Source: Rhizobium sp. Q54 (lineage in GTDB: Bacteria; Pseudomonadota; Alphaproteobacteria; SHVZ01). Taken from it: a DNA stretch of 54,655 nt. The stretch spans positions 1 through 54,655 of the forward strand of contig CAMBVS010000022.1 in assembly GCA_945871425.1 (NCBI GenBank), read 5' to 3'. The notes under the pieces were generated by a model. That model ran no database searches, was not told the DNA's origin, and was given only the letters and a program-made list of their open reading frames with translations. Of this stretch, positions 1-9,046 are shown in pieces; position 1 is the stretch's first letter; each line of letters starts with the position of its first letter. The position numbers and the translations under genes were made by a program.

Positions 1-1112
1 AGCTCGACCTCGGCGTGGTGCTCGAAGATCCCCAGAACGTTCCGCCCCACCGGGTGATCGCGCAGATCCGTCGACAGCACTCCGATCTTCGGACGGCCGG
101 ACCCAGACCAACGACGCGACGGCTTCCGACGGCCCTTCGGCGAATGACGCCGGGCCCATTCGGTCGCCGTGCGCTGAAGCGCCTTGCTGGTCGTCGAATG
201 GTCGTAGCAGAGGCAGAAGAGGAGATTGCTCGCCCATATGGCGGAGTCGGTCATCTCGCCACTCCGGCGATAGGCCGCCGCCGCCGCTTTGACCTCGCCC
301 AGGCTCTGCAGGGCATCGCCGAGGTTGTTCCAGGCCTCCGGACTGGTCGCGCAGGCGAGCGAGCGTCGCGCCGCGCGGATCGCCTCGCCGATCCCGCCGA
401 TGCGCTTGGCGATGACCGAGGCGTTCGAGAGTGCATAGGCGCTGCCGGGGACGACGGCGAGAGCGCAGCGAATCCAGCGCTCGGCCTCGGCCAGACGACC
501 GGCGTCGTGGGCCGCCAAGGCCAGGTTGACGAGAGCATCGGCCTCGCGCCCGCAGGCACGCGCCCGACGATAGCCTTCTGCCGCCGCGTCGGGATCGCCC
601 TGGACCCGACGTTCGTTGCCGGAATTGAGATGGAGTCCCGCCTCGTTCGGCGCCAACGCGATGGCACGGCGCAGAAAACGCCTTGTGCCGGAAAGGGCAC
701 CGAGATTGCCGATCAGCATCGCGTCGTCCGGCCGGAGCGCCACGGCGCGGGCGACGCGATGGGAGGCACTCTCGATCAGTCCCAGATTGCAGTGGGCATC
801 GCCGACATCCGGGGCAAGCGGCAGAACCCGGCGATAGGCGCGTGCCGACTCGAGATGCCGGCCGAGCTGATAGAGGGCCATCGCCGCCTGGAGCCTCGGC
901 TGCACGTTGCCAGGCTGAAGGCGGCCGGCGGTTTCCAGATGCGTGATCGCTTCGGCGGCACGACCCAGGCTGAGCAGCAGCGTGCCGACGAAGTGATGCG
1001 CGCGGGCGTCGCCGGGCCGGCCGCGCAGGACGGCGCGACCCGCGGCGATCGCCTCCTCCGGGCGTCCGGCACGATGGAAGGCCAGCGCATCTGCCAGAGG
1101 ATCGCCGCTCAC
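1..1112 (-). CDS. TPR-domain O-glycosyltransferase (OGT/SPINDLY type), 3' end outside window
   Basis: Partial gene. 370 codons are visible and the frame stays open to the window edge, so most of the catalytic half is missing. It starts at GTG, which overlaps the stop of the preceding gene as GTGA, suggesting translational coupling. Residues 1 to about 320 are tetratricopeptide repeats (for example AWNNLGDALQSLGEV). The catalytic domain opens with IGVLSTDLRDHPVGRN; H353 lies in the Asp-x-x-His-Pro block that carries the conserved histidine of O-GlcNAc transferases. Family members transfer a sugar from a nucleotide donor to Ser/Thr of cytoplasmic proteins; FlmG of Caulobacter does this to flagellins. 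Sugar and acceptor here are unknown. It is the last visible gene of an eight-gene minus-strand run. Confidence 0.85.
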   Translation of the reverse strand, partial: MSGDPLADALAFHRAGRPEEAIAAGRAVLRGRPGDARAHHFVGTLLLSLGRAAEAITHLETAGRLQPGNVQPRLQAAMALYQLGRHLESARAYRRVLPLAPDVGDAHCNLGLIESASHRVARAVALRPDDAMLIGNLGALSGTRRFLRRAIALAPNEAGLHLNSGNERRVQGDPDAAAEGYRRARACGREADALVNLALAAHDAGRLAEAERWIRCALAVVPGSAYALSNASVIAKRIGGIGEAIRAARRSLACATSPEAWNNLGDALQSLGEVKAAAAAYRRSGEMTDSAIWASNLLFCLCYDHSTTSKALQRTATEWARRHSPKGRRKPSRRWSGSGRPKIGVLSTDLRDHPVGRNVLGIFEHHAEVE

Positions 1113-3040
1113 GACCGGGCGCACCACGCCCTCCACAGGCCGCGATAGGCCGCTTCCAACGCCTGGGCATGGGTCTTCGCATCGCAGAGAGGCGAGGCGG
1201 CGACACGTGTGCGCAGCCCGGCCCGCAGCGCCGCCAGACGGGCACGGTCGCCCGCCAGCGCCACCGCCCGATCGACATAGGCGTCGAGATCGCGGGTCAC
1301 CAGATCCGACAAGCCGACCTGAGCGAGGAAGCTGGCGCTGATCCGGCTGACGAAATGCGCCCCCGCCAGCGTCACCACCGGCACGCCCATCCACAGCGCC
1401 TCGAAGGTGGTGGTCGAGCCGTTGAACGGGTAGCTGTCGAGCGCCACGTCGACTTCGTTCCACAGGGCTAGATGATCGGATCGACCTCGGTCGCCGGAGG
1501 CGAACCGGGCACGGTCGCCGAGCGCGGCGCGGATCGGCGCCTGGATCAGCGGGCTGCCGAAGCGGTTCTTGTACTTGAGCACGATCGTCGACCCGGGAGC
1601 GGCATCGAGGATGCGGCGCCAGGCGTCGAGCAGGGCCGGCGACAGCTTGATCGGATTGCTGAACGAACCGAAGACCGGCGGCCCGCCCGCTTGCCGCTGC
1701 GGCGCCGGCGCGTCATCCGGCGGGAGATGCACGCAGAAGCAGGGCACGTACACCAGCGTCTCGACGAACCGTTCGGCGGTGGCGGCCGGATGCAGGACGG
1801 GATCGGTCAGCCAGGCATCCATGGCGGCGACGCCGCTGGTGGTGACGTCGTACATGCTCAGCTGTACCGGTGCCGGCCGGAACCCGGCAACCTTCAGCGG
1901 ATTGGCGCCGGCATGCCCCGCCACCACCGCCAGTATGTCGACACCGTCCCGTCGCAGGAGATCGGCGATCTCGGCTTCGGTGCGCCCGGCGACGTCGCGC
2001 CAGACGTCGACCGTCTTGGCGAGGGTCCGGCTGACGCCGTCGGGGGTAGGCGTCGCGCTGTAGGCTATCACCTCGACCTGGTCGCGACTGTGGCCCGAGA
2101 AGAGCGCCTGCACGCTGTAGGCCACCGGATGGCTGCGAAAGTCAGCCGAGAGATAGGCGACGCGCAACCGCCGTTCCGGATCGGGTGAATTGGCGAAGTC
2201 CGGCGACGGCCGCGGCGGAGCATGACGCGCGCCCCACCGCCGCGCCTCGATCTCCGGCCGCATGTCACCGGCTTCGGCGACATAGGTGAGCGAGAAGATC
2301 AGGTTGCTGTGGACCACCGCGTCATCCGGTGCGAGGGCATGGGCCCGCTGGAGCGCGATGATCGCCTCGGACGATGACGGCGCCGCCGTCGACAGGTCGT
2401 TCCACGCCATGCGGGCCGACGGATTCAAGGCGATCGCCTGGTGCAGCGCCGCCAGCGCGGCTTCGATCTCCCCCCCCATGGCGTGAGCAAGTCCACGGCC
2501 GACCAGCGCCTCCCAAGCATCCGGCCGCAACGCGCTGCACCGCCGGAGGAGACGCACGGCCTCACCGACCCGCCCGGCCGCTGCCGTGAGGTCGCCGAGA
2601 TTGACCAGCGCCTCATAGAAGCTCGGCTCGGCCGCCTGGGCCCTGCGTCCCGCCCGCAGCGCCTCATCCACATGGCCTCTCGTCTTCTCGATCAGCAGGA
2701 GATTGTTCCAGGCATGCGCCAGCAGCGGGTCGCGCTCGATCGCCACGCGATAGGCGGCCTCGGCCTCGTCGCGACGACCGAGGCGTTCTTCGACGATGCC
2801 GAGATTGAAGGCCGACCACGAATCCGCCGGGCTGAACGCGACGGCCCGACGAAAATCATCGCCCGCCCCCGCCACGTCGCCGCAGCCGAGGCGGGAATTG
2901 CCTCGCTCGTGAAGCATCGATCCAAGGCCGTTGTAGAGGGATCCGTCGACGGCGGCGGCGGCTTCGAGCAGCGCGATGGCCTCGTCCAGGCGTCCGGCGT
3001 GCCGGCGGGCGAGCGCGGCCTGGACCAGGTTGTAAGTCAT
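1109..3040 (-). CDS. TPR-domain O-glycosyltransferase (OGT/SPINDLY type)
   Basis: 643 residues from the ATG at 3040, which overlaps the upstream stop by ATGA; the frame is open further upstream but that part is an out-of-frame shadow of the neighbour. TPR repeats fill residues 1-250 (for example SAFNLGIVEERLGRRDEAE). The GT41-like domain spans about 290-643: RLRVAYLSADFRSHPVAY with H304 at the conserved catalytic histidine position, a VPCFCVHLPPDD stretch, LKYKNRFGSP, and ALDSYPFNGSTTTFEALW near residue 540, equivalent to the nucleotide-binding NGHTT block of human OGT. It ends SPLCDAKTHAQ then LWRAWC, like the C-terminus of OGT. No signal peptide or membrane segment, so cytoplasmic. Likely protein glycosyltransferase; a flagellar acceptor is inferred from the neighbourhood. 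Confidence 0.9.
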   Translation of the reverse strand: MTYNLVQAALARRHAGRLDEAIALLEAAAAVDGSLYNGLGSMLHERGNSRLGCGDVAGAGDDFRRAVAFSPADSWSAFNLGIVEERLGRRDEAEAAYRVAIERDPLLAHAWNNLLLIEKTRGHVDEALRAGRRAQAAEPSFYEALVNLGDLTAAAGRVGEAVRLLRRCSALRPDAWEALVGRGLAHAMGGEIEAALAALHQAIALNPSARMAWNDLSTAAPSSSEAIIALQRAHALAPDDAVVHSNLIFSLTYVAEAGDMRPEIEARRWGARHAPPRPSPDFANSPDPERRLRVAYLSADFRSHPVAYSVQALFSGHSRDQVEVIAYSATPTPDGVSRTLAKTVDVWRDVAGRTEAEIADLLRRDGVDILAVVAGHAGANPLKVAGFRPAPVQLSMYDVTTSGVAAMDAWLTDPVLHPAATAERFVETLVYVPCFCVHLPPDDAPAPQRQAGGPPVFGSFSNPIKLSPALLDAWRRILDAAPGSTIVLKYKNRFGSPLIQAPIRAALGDRARFASGDRGRSDHLALWNEVDVALDSYPFNGSTTTFEALWMGVPVVTLAGAHFVSRISASFLAQVGLSDLVTRDLDAYVDRAVALAGDRARLAALRAGLRTRVAASPLCDAKTHAQALEAAYRGLWRAWCARS

Positions 3041-4935
3041 CGGCCGCGGCACCAGCTGCGCCAGAGGTCGCGCAACACCGCTTCGAAGGATTGCGCGTAG
3101 GCGGAGGCATCGCAGAGCCGCGACGCGGCAACGCGCGCGCGAAGCCCGGCTCGCAGCAGCGCCAGCCGCGGCAGGTCGGCCGCGAGGCCGGCGGCGCGCG
3201 CGACATAGCCTTCGGCGTCGGTGACGACGAGCTCGTCGAGGCCGATCTGGTGAAGCACGCTGGCGCCGACTCGGCCGAGGAAGCGCTCGCCCGCCATGGT
3301 CACGACGGGCACGCCCATCCACAGCGCCTCGAAGCTGGTGGTCGAGCCGTTGAACGGGAACGGGTCGAGCGCGATGTCGACCCGCCGCAGGATCTCAAGT
3401 TGCTCCCGCCTGCCGACGTCGCCGGTGAGGAATTCCAACCGGCCCGGGTCGACGCCGTGGGAGGCGAAGGTCGCCTCGATGCGGCGGCGCAGCCTCGTCG
3501 AGGTGTAGCGGTTCAGATATTTGAGCAGGAGGCGCGAGCCCGGCACCGCCTTCAGAACCTCCGCCCACAGCGCGAAGACCTGCGGGGTGTGCTTGGAGGT
3601 GTTGTTGCAGGAGCCGAAGGTGACATGGCCGCTGGCCAGAGCCGGCAGCGCCCCGGGCTCCGGCGCGTCGGGCGGAGGCTCGTGCAGATAGAAGCAGGGC
3701 AACCGCGCCAGCCGCTCGGTGAACCGCTCCCCGGTCGCTTCCGGGTGAAGCACGCCATCGGTGATCCAGGCGTCCATGACCGAAAGGCCGCTGGTCGCGA
3801 GATCGTGGAAGCTCACCTGCACGGGTGCCGGACGATAGGCCGCCACCCCCAGCCGGTTGTGACCGGTGTGCCCGGCGAGAACGATCAGGACGTCGATCCG
3901 ATCCTCGCGCATCTGCCGGGCGATGTCGCCGTCCTGCCAGCCGAGCACGTCGCGCCAGCCATCGGCAGCGGCACGGAAGCGATCGGTGACGGCGTCGCTC
4001 GTGCGCAGGCTCGCATAGCAGACGGCCTCGAACCGCGCGCGGTCGCGCCTTTCGAGGATCCCGATGACGTTGCGGGCGACCGGGTGCTCGCGAAAATCGG
4101 CGGAGATCCAGCCGATCCTCAGGCGGCGTTCGGGATCCGGGACGACGACCGGCGGCTGGATCGATCGGTAGGCGGCGCTCGCATGCATCGCCTCCCAGCG
4201 GCGGAACTCGGCAAAGAACGCATCGCCGGAGACGCCGCCGTCATAGGACAGACAGAAGAGCAGGTTGGAGTGGAGCCAGGGCGCCGGCTTCAACGCCAGC
4301 GCCCGGCGGAAGCCGCGGATGGCGGAAGCCAGGTCCCCCTCGGCCTGGTTCAGGCTCGCAAGATTGCTGTGGCCCTCGGGGTGATCCGGCTTCAGCGCCA
4401 GCGCGCGCGCGTAACCCGGACGCGCCTGATCGAGCTCTCCCTGGAGCTGCAGCGCATTGGCACGGTTGGCGTGGGCGTCGGCATGATCGGGCTTCAGCGC
4501 GAGCGCACGATCGTAGCAGCCGACCGCCTGCCGCCATTCGGCAAGGTCGAAGAGAGCACCGCCGCAATTGATGTGGGCCTCGACGAAGTCCTTGCGGACA
4601 GCCAGGGCTCTCAAGAGCACGCGGAGGGCGGAGAGCTGTTGCCCGGTGCGCAGGAGACCCAGGGCGAAGTGGTTGAGCGCCTCGGCAAAAGCCGGGTCGA
4701 GGACGATGGCGCGGATGAGGAAGGGCGTGGCGCGGCCGAATGCGCCGCCATGAAGATGCGCGAGCCCGGTCAGATTGAGGGCATCGGCGTTCGCGGGATC
4801 GGCGAGCAGCGCCTGATGATAGAAGCCGAGCGCCTCGCCCAAGCGCCCCTGCCCATGAGCCGCCATGCCCTCCGCCAGGCGGGCAACCGCGACGGCCCGC
4901 CGATCTTCCACCACGTTCGTTCCGCTTGCGCTCAC
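3037..4935 (-). CDS. TPR-domain O-glycosyltransferase (OGT/SPINDLY type)
   Basis: 632 residues with a GTG start at 4935. Six or seven TPR units cover residues 15-235, several very regular (YDRALALKPDHADAHANRA, YARALALKPDHPEGHSNLA), which looks like recent repeat duplication. The catalytic domain runs from about 270: RLRIGWISADFREHPVAR with H284 at the conserved histidine, LLLKYLNRYTSTRL, and ALDPFPFNGSTTSFEALW at about 529, followed by GVPVVTMAGERFLGRVGAS. The C-terminal end is DLWRSWCRGR. It overlaps the next gene by four bases and follows the FkbM methyltransferase gene by 44 bases. Paralogue of five other complete enzymes in this window; acceptor unknown. Confidence 0.9.
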   Translation of the reverse strand: MSASGTNVVEDRRAVAVARLAEGMAAHGQGRLGEALGFYHQALLADPANADALNLTGLAHLHGGAFGRATPFLIRAIVLDPAFAEALNHFALGLLRTGQQLSALRVLLRALAVRKDFVEAHINCGGALFDLAEWRQAVGCYDRALALKPDHADAHANRANALQLQGELDQARPGYARALALKPDHPEGHSNLASLNQAEGDLASAIRGFRRALALKPAPWLHSNLLFCLSYDGGVSGDAFFAEFRRWEAMHASAAYRSIQPPVVVPDPERRLRIGWISADFREHPVARNVIGILERRDRARFEAVCYASLRTSDAVTDRFRAAADGWRDVLGWQDGDIARQMREDRIDVLIVLAGHTGHNRLGVAAYRPAPVQVSFHDLATSGLSVMDAWITDGVLHPEATGERFTERLARLPCFYLHEPPPDAPEPGALPALASGHVTFGSCNNTSKHTPQVFALWAEVLKAVPGSRLLLKYLNRYTSTRLRRRIEATFASHGVDPGRLEFLTGDVGRREQLEILRRVDIALDPFPFNGSTTSFEALWMGVPVVTMAGERFLGRVGASVLHQIGLDELVVTDAEGYVARAAGLAADLPRLALLRAGLRARVAASRLCDASAYAQSFEAVLRDLWRSWCRGR

Positions 4936-4979
4936 GCCTTCGGCTTATACCGGGCCGGCCTCGCGAACAACCGGGACGG

Positions 4980-5867
4980 CTATCCCTTCATCGGCTCCGG
5001 GACGAAGGTGCGCACCGGCGTCGCCCCGCTCCAGCTGTCGGCCGGGCTCTCGACCTTGCGTCCTTCGACCCGCGTGGCGTCGCCCGGAGGCAGGCCGAGC
5101 ATCCCCACCACCACCGTCTCGGCGAAGTGGTTGGTGTCGTTGCCGGCATAGTTCCCGGGCCGCCAGACCGGCGTCACGCACCAAAACAGCTGGTATCCCC
5201 GGTCGAGCAGATGGGAAATCAGGGCCGGCGACTTGTCCCGGCGATGATTCGCGACGTAGACGATCGGCGCGCAGGTGGCGAGCGTCGCCTCGGCCCCTCT
5301 CAGGACCTCGACCTCCATGCCCTCGGCGTCGACCGCCAGGAGACGGCAATGCTGGAGCTCGAAGGAGTCGACGGTGTTGGTCGGCACGGCATCGCCGCCC
5401 TCCCACTCCTGGTCCTTGAGGCCGAGCGCGGCGAAGTTGTTCTGGGCCATCGGGCTCAAGATCGGCGCCACCAGCTGGCCCTGCTCCTCGTCGGCGGCCA
5501 TCAGCGGCGCGTAGACGTTGGTCATGCTGTTGAGCGCCAGGTTGGCGCAGAGCATTTGATGGGCGAGGCGCTGCGCCTCGATCGCGATCACCGCGCCGGT
5601 CGATCCCACCGCCCGCGAGAGCGCCAGCGTCGTCACCCCGATATAGGCACCGACCTCGACGGCGATGTCGCCGGGCTGAAGGACCGAGCGAAGCAGCTGG
5701 ACACGCTCCTCGCAATACTCGCCATAGAGCTCGATCGAGCGGCCGACATACTGGTCGAAGCGATTGTAGAGGAGGACGCCATCCTGGACCCGCGCCAGGC
5801 GCGAATAACCGTCGGGATGGACCTGGGCCAAATCGATGCCCTGGCCGATGCTCGCTCCTGATGCCAT
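4980..5867 (-). CDS. FkbM family SAM-dependent methyltransferase
   Basis: 295 residues from the ATG at 5867, chosen because AGGGGAG lies six bases before it; an in-frame upstream ATG at 5900 would add eleven residues without a good ribosome site. Residues 68-90 hold the SAM-binding glycine motif VEVGAYIGVTTLALS, IEAQR at about 96-100 is the acidic end of strand 2, and LLAVDAEGMEVEVLRGAE (177-194) is the FkbM signature. Family members O-methylate sugars or other hydroxyls, often in glycan or flagellin-glycan loci. Lying inside a run of glycosyltransferases, it probably methylates a sugar of the same glycan, which is inference. The gap to the upstream gene is 72 bases. Confidence 0.88.
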   Translation of the reverse strand: MASGASIGQGIDLAQVHPDGYSRLARVQDGVLLYNRFDQYVGRSIELYGEYCEERVQLLRSVLQPGDIAVEVGAYIGVTTLALSRAVGSTGAVIAIEAQRLAHQMLCANLALNSMTNVYAPLMAADEEQGQLVAPILSPMAQNNFAALGLKDQEWEGGDAVPTNTVDSFELQHCRLLAVDAEGMEVEVLRGAEATLATCAPIVYVANHRRDKSPALISHLLDRGYQLFWCVTPVWRPGNYAGNDTNHFAETVVVGMLGLPPGDATRVEGRKVESPADSWSGATPVRTFVPEPMKG

Positions 5868-5939
5868 CTCGTGCTCCCCTTCTAGGGCACCCGGCTTCAC
5901 CGTTCACTTGGCACCCGGCGCCCGGCCCCGCCGCGCCTG

Positions 5940-7841
5940 TCAGGTTCGACGGTGGGCCTCTATAACAGATTGATTTCGCGAAGACAAACACCAGTCTCGC
6001 CAGAGGTTCCGGTAGGCGGCGACGAGCGAGCGGGCATGGGCATCGGCATCGCAGAGGGGCGAGCCGAGCAGCCGCTCGCGAAGCTCGCGGCGGAGCTGGA
6101 TCCGCTTGTCGAGGTCGGAGGCCAGTCCTGCGGCCAGCGCGACATAGGCCGCCGCGTCCGCGGCGACGAGGTCGCCGAGACCGATATGGCGCAGGAAGCT
6201 GCCGCTCATCCGGCCGAGGAAGCGGCTGCCCTCCAGCGTCACCACCGGCACCCCCATCCACAGGGCCTCGAAGGTTGTGGTGCAGCCGTTGAACGGGAAC
6301 GGGTCGAGGGCGATGTCGACCTCGTTGAGGAGCGCCAGCTGTGCCATCCGCGGCAACCGCCCCGAGCGCAGCTCCAGGCGATCGGGGCCGACGCCGTGGG
6401 CGGCGAATCGATCGCGGATCAGCCCGGCCATCTCCGGGCTGCCGTAGCGGCTGAGATATTTGAGAAGCAGCCGCGAGCCCGGCACCGCGTCCAGCACCTC
6501 GGCCCAGAGCGCGATCACCCGCCCGGTCACCTTCGCCGGGTTGTTGAACGATCCGAAGGTGATTCGCCCGGCGCCGGCCGATGGCGGCCGCGCCAGCGGC
6601 GGGGATGGCGACGGCGGCGCGTGGTTGACCAGACAGGGTACCGGAACGAGCGTCTCGACGAAGCGCTCCGTGGTCCGTTCGGGGGGATGGATCAGCGGAT
6701 CGGTGATCCACGCATCCACCGCCGCCATGCCGGTGGTCGTCAGGTCGTAGAGCGCCACCTGCACCGGCGCCGGCCTGAGCGCCGCGACCAGCGGCCGGTT
6801 GTCGGCCGTATGCGGCGCCACCAGCACCAGCACGTCGATCCTGTCTTCGCGGATCTGGGCTGCGATCTGGCGCTCGTCCTGCCCCGCCACCCACCGCCAG
6901 CAGTCCGCCACCCCGCGGAATCGCTCGGTCATCGCATCGCCCGCCCGCGGCAACGCATAGAGCGTGAGCGCGACCTCCCGGCGGTCGTGGCGCCCGAGCG
7001 AGGCGATCAGGTTGTGAGCGACCGGATGATCGCGGAAATCGGCCGAGAGATAGCCGATCCTGAGCCGGCGCTCGGGATCGCGGTCGTTGTCGTGCGGCCT
7101 CGCCTCGGCGTAGAGCGGCCGCGCGTGGCGCGCCTCCCAATCGCGAAAGGCCCGGTAGATCGTCTCGTCGTCGACGCTCTCGGCGTAGGTCAGCGTGAAC
7201 AGCAGGTTGGAATGGATCGCCGGCTGGCCGGGGTCGGCCGCGAGCCCGCGGCGGAAACGAAGGATGGCCGATCCCGTCTCGCCCGTCGCCTGGTGCAGGA
7301 CGGCGAGGTTGGACCAGGCACCCGCATGGCCGGGCTCGAGGGCAAGCACACGGGCGAGAGAGCGGCGCGCCTCGGCGATCCGTCCCTCGGCCAGCAGCGC
7401 CGGGCCGGCATTGTTGAGAGCGTCGACATAGTTCACCCGCAGCGCCGAAGCACGCGCATAGACCTTCGTCGCCGCCTCGGGGCGACCGCGCGCGGCGTCG
7501 GCGTTGCCGAGATTGTAGGCGGCCTCGGCAAAGCCCGGCCGCAGGGCGAGAGCCCGCCGGAGAGAGGCCTGGGCGGCCAGCAGCCAGCCGCCGGCCTTGA
7601 GCGCGCCCGCGGCCGCGACATGCAGCTCGGGATCGTCGGCGCGGTCGGTTGCCATGGCCGTTCCCGCCAGCGCCTCTGCCGGCCGGCCCTGCTGGGCGGC
7701 GAGCAGTCCCAGCATCCGCCGGGCATCGGGGTGGTCCACGTCCGCGAGGAGAACGGCGCGGTAGCCGTCTTCCGCCTCCGCCAGGCGGCCGGCCCGGTGG
7801 GCTTCGGCCGCGGCGACGAAGCGCCGGGCGGGATCGCTCAT
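5940..7841 (-). CDS. TPR-domain O-glycosyltransferase (OGT/SPINDLY type)
   Basis: 633 residues; the ATG at 7841 overlaps the stop of the GT-B glycosyltransferase gene as ATGA. TPR repeats occupy about 1-215 (AEAAYNLGNADAARGRPEA, AWSNLAVLHQATGETGSA). The catalytic region has RLRIGYLSADFRDHPVAH with H272, LLLKYLSRYGSPEMAG, and ALDPFPFNGCTTTFEALW at about 518, where the Ser of NGSTT in its paralogues is Cys. It ends NLWRDWC followed by a 15-residue basic tail not seen in the others. No signal peptide. Coupled translation with the neighbouring glycosyltransferase suggests the two act on one glycoprotein, which is inference. Confidence 0.9.
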   Translation of the reverse strand: MSDPARRFVAAAEAHRAGRLAEAEDGYRAVLLADVDHPDARRMLGLLAAQQGRPAEALAGTAMATDRADDPELHVAAAGALKAGGWLLAAQASLRRALALRPGFAEAAYNLGNADAARGRPEAATKVYARASALRVNYVDALNNAGPALLAEGRIAEARRSLARVLALEPGHAGAWSNLAVLHQATGETGSAILRFRRGLAADPGQPAIHSNLLFTLTYAESVDDETIYRAFRDWEARHARPLYAEARPHDNDRDPERRLRIGYLSADFRDHPVAHNLIASLGRHDRREVALTLYALPRAGDAMTERFRGVADCWRWVAGQDERQIAAQIREDRIDVLVLVAPHTADNRPLVAALRPAPVQVALYDLTTTGMAAVDAWITDPLIHPPERTTERFVETLVPVPCLVNHAPPSPSPPLARPPSAGAGRITFGSFNNPAKVTGRVIALWAEVLDAVPGSRLLLKYLSRYGSPEMAGLIRDRFAAHGVGPDRLELRSGRLPRMAQLALLNEVDIALDPFPFNGCTTTFEALWMGVPVVTLEGSRFLGRMSGSFLRHIGLGDLVAADAAAYVALAAGLASDLDKRIQLRRELRERLLGSPLCDADAHARSLVAAYRNLWRDWCLSSRNQSVIEAHRRT

Positions 7842-9037
7842 TTCGCGCCGGCTCGATCAAGGAGGAAGCCGACGAAGCGATCCATGCCGTCGCGCGCCCG
7901 CCAGGCCTCGCCCGCCTTCGCCGCGCCGGCAGCGAAGCGCCGGGGATCGGCGGCAAATGCCAGGACCGCAGCGGCGTAGGCCGTCGCGTCATGGCCCGAC
8001 GCGACGACACCGGCATCAGCGTGCGGGGCAAGCTGGTCGGCCATCATCGTTCCCGGCGGCACGATCGCCGGGCGAGCGAGGTACATGGCCTCCTCGAACA
8101 CGGCCGAGGTCCCCGATCGATAGACGATCGACTGGTAGGGCAGCAGCACCGCGTCCGCGTCCTCGATCAGGCGATAGTAGTCGTCCTCGCCGATGAACCC
8201 GGCGACGGTCTTGGTGTCGTAGCGCGCGCGGGCAAATTTCTGGAACTCGGCGACGCGCTCGGCGTCCGACTGCCAGCCGTTGAGCTGGACGACGAACTCG
8301 ACGTCCTTCCGCGCCTCGCCGACCGCCCGGATGATGTCGGCCAGCAGATGGAATCCCTTCCTCAGCGTCGCCTCGCCGCAGAACAGGATGCGACGCTTGG
8401 CCCGCACCGGGCGCTTGCCCACCGGATGATCGCGAAGCCAGGCCGAGGCCGGGTTGGGATACGGCATGACCTCGACCGGCGCTCCGGCCAGCAGGGTGAA
8501 CTCGCGCGCCTGGACGTCCGAGAGCGTCAGCAGGCTCACCTGGCCGAGATGCGGCCTCAGCCGGTTGAAGGCGTGGCGGTAGAAGGCCGCGTCCCAAGAG
8601 AGCGCATCGCCGTCCTTGAGCCCGGAGACGTGCGGCAGCACCAGCGCTAGCCTCGTCGACGCCGGGACGGCGCCCGAGGCGAGCCAGCGCGCGATGCCGA
8701 GAAGCATGCGGTTGGTCGCGGTGTGTACAATAACCAGCGTGTCGGCGAGATCGACCGCGCCGGACAGTGCCGTCAGCTCGGCCAATACCTGGTCGTTGAG
8801 ATTGAGGTAGTCCTCGAAGTCGCGGATCATCGGGTCCTCCGAGATCCGCCGGTAGGGATGGAAGAGGAAATACGGTTCGGCGCCGAGGCGTTCGGCCAGC
8901 TCCGGGGTAACCGTACGGTTGACCAGGAGACGATAGGGGACGCCGCAGCGGCGCAGCTCGGCAACCAGGCCGAGGTCGAGGTTGTAGTGATGGCCGATCG
9001 CCGACTGCAGTCCGGGATCGAGAAGCACGACGCGCAT
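7838..9037 (-). CDS. GT-B fold glycosyltransferase (GT4-like)
   Basis: 399 residues, ATG start. The N-terminal Rossmann half begins MRVVLLDPGLQSAIGHHYN, typical of enzymes that open with a ligand-binding glycine and histidine. The C-terminal half has RRILFCGEATLRKGFHLLA (216-234), the strand and helix opening the donor-binding domain, and AVLLPYQSIVYRSGTSAVFEEAM (split at about 296-318), where E315/E316 correspond to the acidic residue of the GT4 EX7E motif. This enzyme lacks TPRs, so it probably extends a glycan or acts on a lipid or sugar acceptor, unlike its protein-modifying neighbours. It sits nine bases after one TPR glycosyltransferase gene and overlaps the next by four. Sugar specificity cannot be read. 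Confidence 0.8.
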   Translation of the reverse strand: MRVVLLDPGLQSAIGHHYNLDLGLVAELRRCGVPYRLLVNRTVTPELAERLGAEPYFLFHPYRRISEDPMIRDFEDYLNLNDQVLAELTALSGAVDLADTLVIVHTATNRMLLGIARWLASGAVPASTRLALVLPHVSGLKDGDALSWDAAFYRHAFNRLRPHLGQVSLLTLSDVQAREFTLLAGAPVEVMPYPNPASAWLRDHPVGKRPVRAKRRILFCGEATLRKGFHLLADIIRAVGEARKDVEFVVQLNGWQSDAERVAEFQKFARARYDTKTVAGFIGEDDYYRLIEDADAVLLPYQSIVYRSGTSAVFEEAMYLARPAIVPPGTMMADQLAPHADAGVVASGHDATAYAAAVLAFAADPRRFAAGAAKAGEAWRARDGMDRFVGFLLDRAGAK

Positions 9038-9046
9038 GGCTCGACC

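Noticed and set aside
3091..5151. Long plus-strand open frame opposite a TPR glycosyltransferase gene, and many similar antisense frames (for example 5952-7979, 40291-42318, 42837-44450)
   Set aside because: Products are compositionally odd (Arg, Gly, Asp, His-rich) without domains, and mirror well-supported genes. Long antisense frames are expected at this GC content.
4945..8031. 1028-codon minus-strand frame across the FkbM and TPR glycosyltransferase genes
   Set aside because: Out-of-frame shadow; the real genes in the overlapping frames carry clear family motifs.
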